A stretch of 64,000 nucleotides of DNA from Nitzschia putrida (taxonomy: Eukaryota > Bacillariophyta > Bacillariophyceae > Bacillariales > Bacillariaceae), in the NCBI GenBank assembly GCA_016586335.1, contig BLYE01000027.1:332934-396933 (forward strand). Direction: 5' to 3'. Numbering within the stretch: the first letter of the stretch is position 1; every line of letters starts with the position of its first letter. The notes beneath the pieces are model-generated. The model ran no database searches. It saw only the letters and a list, made by a program, of their open reading frames with translations, and had not been told where the DNA came from. A program made the position numbers and the translations under genes. Of the stretch, positions 55,285 to 64,000 are shown one piece after another.

Positions 55285-56513
55285 ATGATAACATCCCCCG
55301 TTTCCAGTCCCATCCAAGTGAGACGTACAAGTGCAGTAGGCCAACGAAAAAGACGAACTCCAGAAGAACTTCGAGAGCTTTGTAAAAATGCACAAAGAAT
55401 AGCCGTCCGACACAATCCCAATGTGGCGTTGCCTGCTACATGTATAGACCTTCCTACGTTGGAATTGTCCGAAATTTCCTTTGGAAAGGTTCTAGGGCGT
55501 GGGGCCTTTGGAGCTGTATATGCTGTACGAAATTTGGAAGGTGGTACCCCTAGTTCTCCCAAAGTTCATGTCGATTCCAAGTTGGAAGAAGAGGCTACAG
55601 AAGAGCCTTATGCGTTGAAAGTACTCAGTGCCATGGCCGCTGGAACCGATGATGATTTCTGCAATGCTGTTATTGACAATGCCAAGGAGGCACGGGTTCT
55701 AGGATCGCTCAACCATCCTCATATTATCAAGATTCGGGCCATGCCCGCATGTGGCATGTTCTCGGAAAAATCATTTCTACTGTTGGATCGTTTGAATGGA
55801 ACATTGAAAGACAGATTACTGGATTGGAAAAAGGAACTAAAACATTCCAAGGGATTTGCGGGAAATGTGTTGGGTGGCAAAGCCAAGTCAGCGGCCGCTT
55901 GGGAGGAGCGAGTGCGATACATGGTGAATCTTGCCGATGCTGTGGAGTATTTGCATTCTCTTCGAATCATTCACCGAGATATCAAGTCTGGCAATGTCGG
56001 TTTCAATCTGGACAATGAAATCCAATTGTTTGACTTTGGTATGGCGAGACAACTTCCTTTGGAGCATTCCGATACTGGACTCTACAAAATGACAGGATAC
56101 TATGGCTCGCCCCTCTACAGTATGTATCGATTCATTGTCCTTACCTGGGTTCTGATGTTCTCCTCTCCCAACTAAACATCTCACACTCTTGCTCTTTTTC
56201 GTCTACAGTGGCTCCCGAGGTTGGACTTCGACAAGAGTACAATGAGAAATGTGATGTATACTCGTTCGCGATTTTGTGTTGGGAGGTGCTGGCATTGGAA
56301 CGTCCTTTAGATGGTGCAACATTGGAGTTCTTGGAACAAAATGTTTGGCAGGGTGAAAAGAACCGCCCAAGCCTGGATCCTAGTTGGAATGAGGATCTCA
56401 GAAATCTTCTTTCATCGGCTTGGAGTTCCAATATTGCGGAGCGACCGCTTATGTCGGACATTGCCCTTGAATTGCGAAAGGAACCCATCCTACATGGCCA
56501 GAAGGAAAGGTGA
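55285..56513 (+). CDS. Protein kinase K8 (type B)
   Basis: 379 aa. Exons 55285-56119 and 56209-56513 with an 89-bp intron at the APE codon (GSPLYM/APEV). Glycine loop GRGAFGAV at 71-78, Lys112 in YALK, alphaC Glu135, HRDIKSGN from 230, DFG 250-252. The activation segment reads YYGSPLYM, with Tyr where most type B members have Cys. The beta2-beta3 insert is Pro/Glu-rich (GGTPSSPKVHVDSKLEEEAT). The N-terminus has the RKRRTPEELREL helix. It groups with K3 and K7 but uses APE rather than SPE like the type C genes that follow it, so it may be intermediate. Confidence 0.9.
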
Positions 56514-57795
56514 TGACTGTTGCATTTTTCTCGGCTGCTAGCTAGCTAGCTAGCTAGCTACTAGTAGGCAGTACGTTAGTACGCAACAACAGCAACACCA
56601 GTGCCAGGTTTCGAAAGCAACGTGAGTTTCGATACCCAGTACTAAATGGGCGAAGACTTATTCCACTTGCTGTGTAAATACAAACTATAAGGTGACTGTA
56701 GTAATAACAAACTGAAATCATCCAATCGTTTCGTCTGCACGTTTCCTAGTCCTAGGCGATAGAAGGTCTCACTTTTGCTTATGCGGTGACAGTACTCGTA
56801 CCTAGAAAGTTGAGTATTTGGAAGAGAAGCAAGAGAAGTTGTTACCACGTACTAGTACTTGACTCGAGGACAAACTAGTTTGTTGAATTTCGCTCTACTT
56901 TGTTATCTTAGTAGATGCTTCTATTTGTCCGGACAGAGTCTATCTCCCGTAGTTTGCCTGCTTTCTTAATGACACCTCGGGATGATTAGTTTGGATGGAG
57001 AAGCGATAGTGTTTTGCACGGTGTTTTATTTGTCCCGAAGAGGACTATTCTTCCTTTTCAGTTGTAGTTGCATGATGATGTTAGTTGTATTACTAGTAGG
57101 ATTCGTGCTGTACTCGTAGCACTCGTACTAGTACTTAGTACGTTAGTTCTAGTACTTGTAGTCCCAGAATTCCGCTTCGCGCAATCAGAACTGGGAGAAC
57201 AGGAAGAAGCAGTACTACGAGTAGTGAAGGTCCCCAACGTCGTACTCGCATGGTTAGTAAGACATATCGTGCAGAAAGGGAGACACCCCCAGCAGCCGCC
57301 GCCAGTCGTTGTTGTAGAAGATGATGAAAGATGATAGATGCTCTCAGATGACGACAGCTTGGGGCTGTTCGACGTTGTTACACTGATAAGGATGGGCCAA
57401 TGGTTCGGGTAGTAAGAAAGGCAGTAGTCCAAGGTCATCAATATGTTTCCTTCTCCTTTGGACGATGCTCCCTGGTACTTTGGCTACGGAGTCCCTAGCT
57501 GTGAGCCACCATAAAAGGTCGATTGGGGTGACAAGTTGACGTCAAAGGTATGTCACAATCATTAAATAGAACGCGGTATCGTCCTCGCGAACTTCGCAGA
57601 GAATGTTTGAGGAATCCGAAACGATTAATCGTGGTGTCAAAAGCTACCATCGCGAGGAATCTCGCTTTTGCCATCAGTTCTGCATGTCGCAAGTGGATCA
57701 AAGGAACACGAAGTCCCCATCCATTCAGACAGTGCCATTTCTTCGTGCTTTCACAGCTACAACACTGCAGGTACCTTATCACAAGTACTGTACGG
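56514..57795. other. Spacer between K8 and K9
   Basis: 1.28 kb with a (GCTA)n run at about 56537-56560 and GTAC/CTAG palindromes near 57100-57160. The K9 frame is open upstream to an ATG at 57550, giving a possible 82-residue extension that K10 and K11 lack. No other gene seen. Confidence 0.45.
56537..56560 (+). repeat. (GCTA)n microsatellite
   Basis: About six GCTA units just downstream of K8. Confidence 0.85.
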
Positions 57796-59123
57796 ATGTC
57801 AGAAAACAATAGTGTTGAAAGAATTACAGCCCACGCAGATCGTTACAAGCGGACTGCAGAAGAGAGTCAGAACATTTGTATTCAAGCCAAGCAAGTTTCA
57901 CATGTGTATCTTTCCCAGTTCGATCTCCCGGCACGTAAGAAAATCCTGCCAGTAATTGATCTGAATGATATCAATATTGGAGAAGTTCTGGGGAAGGGAG
58001 GATTTGGCACAGTGTACGCAGTCAAGAGCATCGAACCTAGCAGCAACGACGATGAATTCGACTCCTTCTTTGGTGAGAACACTGCCAATCTGCCACTACA
58101 GGGACGATACGCTCTCAAAATTCTCAGTCCCAAGGCGCTCGTTCAAGATGACGATCTCTTCAATGCTTTGTTGGACAATGCAACCGAAGCAAAACTACTA
58201 GGTTGTCTGGATCACCCCAATATCATCAAAGTACGAGCAACCCCTGTCAGTGGTATGTTCTCCGAGCGATCCTTTCTCCTTTTGGACCGTCTCGAGGGAA
58301 CTCTTCGCCAGCGATTTAAGGAGTGGAAGGACAACCTAAGACAGGTCAAGGGAGTTATGGGAAAAGTCCTCAAAGATCCCATGGGATTGCGCAAGGCAGC
58401 TGTATGGGATGAAAGGATGACCTACGCTGCAGACTTGACTTCCGCCTTGGCCTACATGCACTCACATCGGGTGGTGCACCGAGATCTCAAGCCAGAGAAT
58501 ATTGGATTTGACCTTGACAACAAGATCAAGATTTTCGACTTCGGCTTGGCTCGTCAGCTACCCAAGCCCAAGCACGAACACGAGGATGTATTCAAGATGA
58601 CAGACCATTGTGGCTCCCCTCGATACAGTAAGTAGTACCTGGCTGAGATCTGGATGGGCGGTCGGGTTGGACTCTGAAAGGCCCTCTCAACAACAAGTCG
58701 TCTCACATTTTGCGCTTTGTATTTATAGTGGCTCCCGAGGTTGCACTGAATCGCCGGTACAATGAAAAGTGCGACGTCTACTCATTCGCGATTCTTATGT
58801 GGGAGATGATGACCCTAGAGATTGCTTTTGATGGTGCTAACGGACGATTCCTAAAGTTGGAAGTTTGGAGAGGTCAACGTGTCCGACCCGAGCTCAAGTC
58901 GTCCTGGAAGGCACCGCTACAAGATATGTTCACAGATGCATGGAACGATGACATTGACAGCAGACCGTCGATGGGAGAGATCAACAGAATCTTGTGTGAA
59001 GAATGTGGGGCGACACAATCACCCGAGTCAAGTCCGCACATCAAGAGGTCAATAAGGACCTCGGTCAAGGGCGCACTGGTAGGTTCACTCAATATTCTTA
59101 CTCCAGCTCCTCGGGCCGCATGA
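57796..59123 (+). CDS. Protein kinase K9 (type C)
   Basis: 408 aa from the ATG at 57796, chosen to match the lengths of K10 and K11; an in-frame ATG at 57550 would add 82 Arg-rich residues. Exons 57796-58627 and 58729-59123, 101-bp intron at the APE codon. Glycine loop GKGGFGTV at 66-73, Lys108 in YALK, HRDLKPEN from 228, DFG 248-250, GSPRYM/APEV. The insert between beta2 and beta3 (SSNDDEFDSFFGENTANLPL) is acidic. The N-terminal helix YLSQFDLP is shared by type C genes. The tail ends LTPAPRAA, a shortened version of the SRAA end of K10 and K11. The C-lobe motif KCDVYSFAILMWE is TKL-like. Confidence 0.9.
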
Positions 59124-59849
59124 CTATCTCACGATGGATATTGCATAGATTCTTAGATCACTTCAATGACCTCAATGCTAAAATATAGACACTCTTCTAC
59201 TTTTTCGACTACTGCACTGATTGCATGCCATACTTGTAGAGTAGTAGCAAGGTGTTGCAATACCTCTAGTAAAGTGGTATCAGAGGGCACAGTACTAACG
59301 TTAGTACAACTCGGTGGACTTGGGACTTGGAGGAGTGTCGATGAAGGGCGGGGCTAGGAAGGGCAAAGGAATCCTTCGTGTTTTCATAACGAAGATGATA
59401 ATGCCTTCAAGCCGTATCACAGCAAGGTAAAGAAGCCAAGAAAAACACTTCACGTCACAAACATACTAACGTTAGTAATTGTAAAGGATTCGACCACCTG
59501 GACCAAGACGACCATCACGTTCTGTGGCCTCCACGAGCCAAACCTTGCATATCGACGGCGTCGAGTATTTTTATCAGTTCGTGCTGAAAACAACAATACG
59601 GTCTTTTTCATGATGCCACGAAGAATAGCCGAAGTGGCATGAGAAGCCCAAATAGGCCCCATAAATAATGTTGACTAAGTTGGAGAGCCATTCTTCGGCA
59701 AACATCACGTTTGCTAGGGAGCACAGGACTAAATCCCCTTCTTGGACGAAACGAACTCCTCGATGCCACTCACAAAGTTCTCCAAACAGACCCATAAAAT
59801 CCCAACAACGATCACAAAAAAATAAACCGATCCCCACACACTAACAGCA
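59124..59849. other. Spacer between K9 and K10
   Basis: 726 bp with the palindromes GTACTAACGTTAGTAC at 59292-59307 and TACTAACGTTAGTA at 59464-59477. No gene seen. Confidence 0.5.
59292..59307. repeat. 16-bp GTACTAACGTTAGTAC palindrome
   Basis: Perfect inverted repeat; an identical one lies at 61384-61399, and the 14-bp core is repeated at 59464-59477. Confidence 0.9.
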
Positions 59850-61153
59850 ATGCTGGATCATCAAAGTCAAAGGAGCAATGCAGTGACTCGCATCATCTGC
59901 AGTAAGGCCAAGCAAGCCTCCCAAGAATATTTGTCTCAATTTCAACTCCCCAGTCCAACAGAAAAGCTACCAGTGTTGGACTTGGGTGATATTAACAGAG
60001 GGAGAGTTCTAGGGAAAGGTGGGTTTGGAACTGTTTACGCAGTCAAGAGTATTGACTCAAGCACGGATGATACAGACTCCATGGATTCTTTTAATGCCGA
60101 CAAGGATGTCAGATATGCTATCAAAGTGCTGAACCCAAAAGCCATGGTCACTGATGACGATCTCTTCAATACGTTGATGGACAATGCTACCGAAGCCAAG
60201 CTGTTAGGTTCATTGAATCACCCAAACATTATCAAGATCCGTGCGGTCCCAGCGAGTGGTATGTTCTCAGAACAATCTTTCCTTCTTCTTGATAGACTGG
60301 AAGGAACCTTGCGAGAGCGCATTCGGGAATGGAGGAAGAAGCCAGCCGCAAGTATGAACCAAATCAAGAGCATTCTTGGCAAAGTTTTGAAACGAGACCA
60401 TACTGGTGAGAATGAGACTGCCTTGTGGGACAAAAGGATGCAATACGCAATTGATTTGACCTCTGCCTTGGCGTACATGCATTCTCATCGTGTTATACAC
60501 CGTGATCTCAAACCTGAGAACATTGGTTTTGACAGAGACAACAACATCAGGATTTTTGATTTTGGTTTAGCTCGCCAGCTCCCAGAACCGGAAACCAGGG
60601 ATGAAACACTCTTCAAGCTCACGTGCCAATGTGGTTCTCCTAGATACAGTAAGTAGAACTGCGTCCCACTCAAATGTCCCATGTGACCATACCTTACACG
60701 GTTGTTGGTTTGCTTGCCCTAACAGTGGCCCCTGAAGTTGCCTTGCATCATCCATACAATGAAAAGGTTGACGTTTACTCGTTCGCGCTCCTATTGTGGG
60801 AGATTTTGAGCCTTGAGACTCCATTCATGGGTGTCAACAAGAATTATTTGAAAGTTGAGGTCTGGAGAGGCCGACGAGTAAGACCAAAGATGAATTCATC
60901 CTGGAGCCCAAATCTCAGGAACTTGCTACAAGAGGCTTGGAATCACGATGAAGCTGAAAGACCTTCCATGGTTGAAATCGGAAAACAGCTCCAAAAGGAA
61001 TATCGCAAGGTTGAATCAACTTCTTCCAATTCCAGAAAAGTGTGGTTTGACCGGCTAAAGCTCAGCACTAAGCAAGGTGCCACGACACCCTGTGGTGGGG
61101 GTATCCGAGATGAAACCCTGATGAAGAACACACCTACCTCTCGAGCGGCTTAA
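59850..61153 (+). CDS. Protein kinase K10 (type C)
   Basis: 408 aa. Exons 59850-60648 and 60726-61153 with a 77-bp intron, the shortest in the array, at the APE codon (GSPRYM/APEV). Glycine loop GKGGFGTV at 55-62, Lys92 in YAIK, HRDLKPEN from 217, DFG 237-239. The N-terminus is shorter than in K9 but keeps the YLSQFQLPSP helix. The insert STDDTDSMDSFNADKDV is acidic and Ser-rich. The activation segment starts LTCQCGSP rather than MTGHCGSP. The C-lobe has KVDVYSFALLLWE, with Val replacing the Cys of other members. The tail ends IRDETLMKNTPTSRAA, nearly the same as K11, a likely docking or phosphorylation motif. Confidence 0.9.
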
Positions 61154-62085
61154 CTGGTCGTGTTATACACAATGTAGTTGATAGAGTCATAAACATAGAG
61201 ACAAACACCTGAAGCTGACTTCTTCCGAAACGGGAAACTTGTGGAGAATCAGGAAGGATGCATGTTCCAAACACCCCATTGAGCATGTCATACAGTAGCC
61301 AACTAATGGAAGATTGCACTCTCTGAGGTTAGTAGTACCAACGTTTGCATTCTCAAGAGTTACCTCTCTTGTTGTTACTAGTAGTACTAACGTTAGTACG
61401 AGTCATATTGGGCGTAGTTAGTACTAACTACTCTGTGTCAGTTCAGTTCATGGGGTTGCGGATGCAATATCACGTTTACTCAAGGAGTGACGACAAGAAA
61501 GCAGGAGAAGAAGAACACGGAGGATTTTTCGTCGCTAAGTATAAATGAAAGGGGTTTCAAATTTCAGACGATAATCAGCGATGAGTGATGAGCGATGGAC
61601 GACGGGTTGGTGGGTCTTCCATGAGGAGTCGAGGAGGTCTCTTCCAGGGATAAACCTGCCGGTAGCATCTTTCAAGTTACTAACAACATTTAGTACTAAC
61701 GTGCTAGTACTAGTAGTTAGTACTAGTGCGATGTATGAAGCTTTTTCACCATTTTTATTATGGGGTGGTGGATTTTGGATCGATAAAAATGCGAGTCCAC
61801 CACGTATGCACTTTTTCGTGTTGTACTACTAGCTCGAGGCAGTTAGCAACCGATACTACCGTTAGTACTACCAATACTACCGGTAACATCACGAGTACGA
61901 ACTCTACCGAGGTTAAAAAGTTGGTACTAACGCTTCTTCAATACCCTACACCAATACCACCCAGCGCGTAGATAGGACTAAAATGCCTAGTAGGCGGAAC
62001 AACACGAACCCGCGATGCCACTCACAAAGCAGTTCTCTCCTCAAACCATCAGCGATCACAGAATTGGGTCAGTACCAACAAAACA
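61154..62085. other. Spacer between K10 and K11
   Basis: 932 bp, the most palindrome-rich spacer of the array: GTACTAACGTTAGTAC at 61384-61399 plus several ACTAGTA/GTTAGTAC runs near 61693-61730 and 61856-61885. No gene seen. Confidence 0.5.
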
Positions 62086-63446
62086 ATGGCAGGCCAAGGA
62101 GCTCCCAAATCTCCTCAACACAACAGCAGTTATGTAAACAGTCGACTTGTCTTTGCCCAAGCCAAAAACTCTTCCAACAGATACTTATCTCGCTTTCGAC
62201 TACCGGAGCCAACAGAAAGAATCCCTATGCTGGAATTGGAAGACATCAAACGAGGTGAAGTGCTTGGTAAAGGCGGCTTTGGGACTGTCTACGCCGTCAA
62301 GTATATTGACTCTAGCATTGTTGATGAAGACTCCACTGATACCTCTTTCAATTCCGACAAGGAGTCTCGGTATGCTATCAAAGTATTGAATGTCAAGGCG
62401 ATGATCAGGGATGAAGATCTTTTCAATACGTTAATGGACAATGCCACAGAAGCCAAACTGCTCGGAGCATTGGATCACCCAAACATTATCAAGATCCGAG
62501 CCGTTCCTGCCAGTGGCATGTTCTCAGAAAACTCATTCCTTCTTCTGGACAGACTTGAAGGAACTTTGCGAGAACGTCTCCGAGGCGAATGGAACAAGCC
62601 AAATGCCACTATCCAGCGACTTCAGGGCATCGTCGGTAAAGTTTTGAACCGATCCTCTAATGGACACAAAGAGGCTTCATTTTGGAAAAGGAGAATGCAA
62701 TACGCCGCAGACTTGGCGTCTGCCTTGGCGTACATGCATTCTCATCGTGTCATTCACCGTGATCTCAAACCGGAGAACATTGGTTTTGATAGAGACAACA
62801 AACTGGCAATTTTTGATTTTGGTCTTGCTCGTCAACTGCCACATCCAGAGACGAGCGACGAGACACTTTTTAAGATGACCGGCCATTGCGGTTCCCCTAG
62901 ATACAGTAAGTTCCCGCTGGAGGCTGCTTGTGTTCTTCATGATCAATCATTGTGGTGTCAAAATGGTGTCATCTCACCTCATAGTGGTTGAATCGTGTTA
63001 TCGTACTACTATCAGTGGCACCTGAAGTTGCCTTGAACCATCGCTACAACGACAAAGTAGATGTTTACTCATTCGCACTCCTTTTGTGGGAGATTTTGAG
63101 CCTTGAAACCCCTTTTGCAGGTGTGAACAAGCAGTATTTGAAGACTAGTGTGTGGAGAGGTCGACATGTCCGACCAACGTTGAATGGGACCTGGAGTCCT
63201 AACCTCCAAGGAATGTTGACGGAAGCATGGCATCGCGACTCTGCAAAGCGACCTTCCATGGCCGAAATTCGTGATCGGCTGCGCAAGGAAGAATGTTGGT
63301 TCAAGGATTCTAATTCCCCGTCTTCCAACGCTCGAAGGGCTTGGTTGGATCGGAGCAACAAGGTCACAAAACATCACCCTGGTGGCAGTGGGAATATCAA
63401 GGACGAGACTCTTGCAAAGAATACACCGATTTCTCGGGCAGCTTAG
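62086..63446 (+). CDS. Protein kinase K11 (type C)
   Basis: 416 aa. Exons 62086-62905 and 63016-63446, 110-bp intron at the APE codon. Glycine loop GKGGFGTV at 61-68, Lys99 in YAIK, HRDLKPEN from 224, DFG 243-245, MTGHCGSPRYM/APEV. The insert is SIVDEDSTDTSFNSDKES. KVDVYSFALLLWEILSLETPFAGVNKQYLK matches K10 closely, as does the tail ending IKDETLAKNTPISRAA. The first 25 residues differ from K10 and are Ser/Asn/Gln-rich. It is the last gene in the window; whether the array continues beyond 64 kb cannot be seen. Confidence 0.9.
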
Positions 63447-64000
63447 GACGTCCCTAGTCATCATTCTTCATCATTGACCGGTGGCGATCACTACAGCGAA
63501 GATTACTTCTTCAAACTACTACTACTACTACTACCACTAGAATACACTTTTGTTCATGTCGTCATGACCATAGTAGTACATCCGGGCATTGCAGCTACTT
63601 GTTAGTACTACGGACCAACATCAGGATCTGGAGTTGGGGAAATGAAGAAGGTACCGTGGTTAGCCAGTAGGCACCAACACTGCACAAATAGCAGTTCTTC
63701 GCCCATCCTACCTCAATATAATGCCATTCCGGCATGGGCCCACGCTGGCTAGAAAGTCGTTTTGTACTAGTACATACTTGCTAATAGCGTTGCGCTAGTA
63801 GGGACATTGTGGTCATGCGAAATGCTAGAGTCCGGCAGGTTTCTCACCAAAGGCCGGGACTTTGTGATGAACAAAAACATTCGCGGAACACAAAACTCGA
63901 GTATTCACAAAGAAACCTCATGCAATCATTTGAAGCCGTGAACGATCACAACATCGGTTCATCTCCCACAAACATTTGCATGCCGACTAGTAAACTGGGG
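63447..64000. other. Downstream flank of the kinase array
   Basis: 554 bp to the window edge with ACTACTACTACTACTAC-type repeats near 63517-63537 and GTAC/CTAG motifs. No gene seen. Confidence 0.4.

Noticed and set aside
57550..57795. 82-residue N-terminal extension of kinase K9
   Set aside because: Starts with ATG, but K10 and K11 lack any counterpart and the segment is Arg-rich without a clear targeting pattern; left as an alternative start.
1..64000. CRISPR arrays, bacterial insertion sequences, retroelement polyproteins
   Set aside because: No regularly spaced repeats with unique spacers, and no reverse transcriptase, integrase or transposase motifs were seen on either strand.

Overview
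The window looks like nuclear DNA of a diatom, probably a pennate one. The support is indirect. Genes are compact, mostly with zero or one intron of about 75-110 bp with GT-AG ends. One membrane protein has an N-terminal signal peptide followed by an AAAF motif typical of diatom plastid import. There are secreted GH17 beta-1,3-glucanases (the diatom storage glucan is a beta-1,3-glucan), helicase-associated-domain repeats, and a tandem pair of a small protein that resembles a diatom-only family. No prokaryotic operon, CRISPR array, rRNA gene or convincing tRNA was seen.

Region 1 (1-31.5 kb) is mostly housekeeping and metabolism. Two tandem GH17 beta-1,3-glucanases (minus strand) are followed by an AidB-type acyl-CoA dehydrogenase, a four-exon PFK-2/FBPase-2, eIF6, and a protein with two helicase-associated domains. 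A repeat-rich gene-poor stretch (12.8-19.8 kb) carries the tandem small-protein pair. Next come a double-domain 6-phosphogluconolactonase, a divergently transcribed HEAT-like (possibly PSMD5-like) protein, a large type II glycosyltransferase-like protein, two tandem DGAT2-family acyltransferases, and a P-loop kinase of the uridine kinase/YFH7 type. Carbon metabolism recurs: storage glucan breakdown, the fructose-2,6-bisphosphate switch, the oxidative pentose phosphate pathway and triacylglycerol synthesis. I see no evidence that these genes are co-regulated as a cluster.

Region 2 (34.2-63.5 kb) is the striking part: eleven protein kinase genes, all on the plus strand, all complete and with intact catalytic residues. 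They fall into three types. Type A has a GSGGFCDV or GRGGFCDV glycine loop and an intron between the catalytic loop and DFG. Type B has a G(R/K)G(A/S)FG loop and type C a GKGGFG loop; B and C share an intron inside the APE motif. The order is A-B-B-B-A-A-B, then a minus-strand block, then B-C-C-C. The block (49.6-54.8 kb) holds an F-box-like gene, a plastid-type MscS channel, a frameshifted pseudogene of the F-box-like gene and a shorter relic of it. I infer a locally expanding, lineage-specific family of cytoplasmic, TKL-like signalling kinases.

Intergenic DNA from about 12.9 kb onward is loaded with short perfect palindromes having TACTA/TAGTA arms around ACGT, CCGG or CTAG-type centres. 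Start codons were chosen as ATG; several longer reading frames open with GTG or TTG and were trimmed. Exon borders come from GT-AG sites, frame continuity and comparison between paralogues, not from transcripts.
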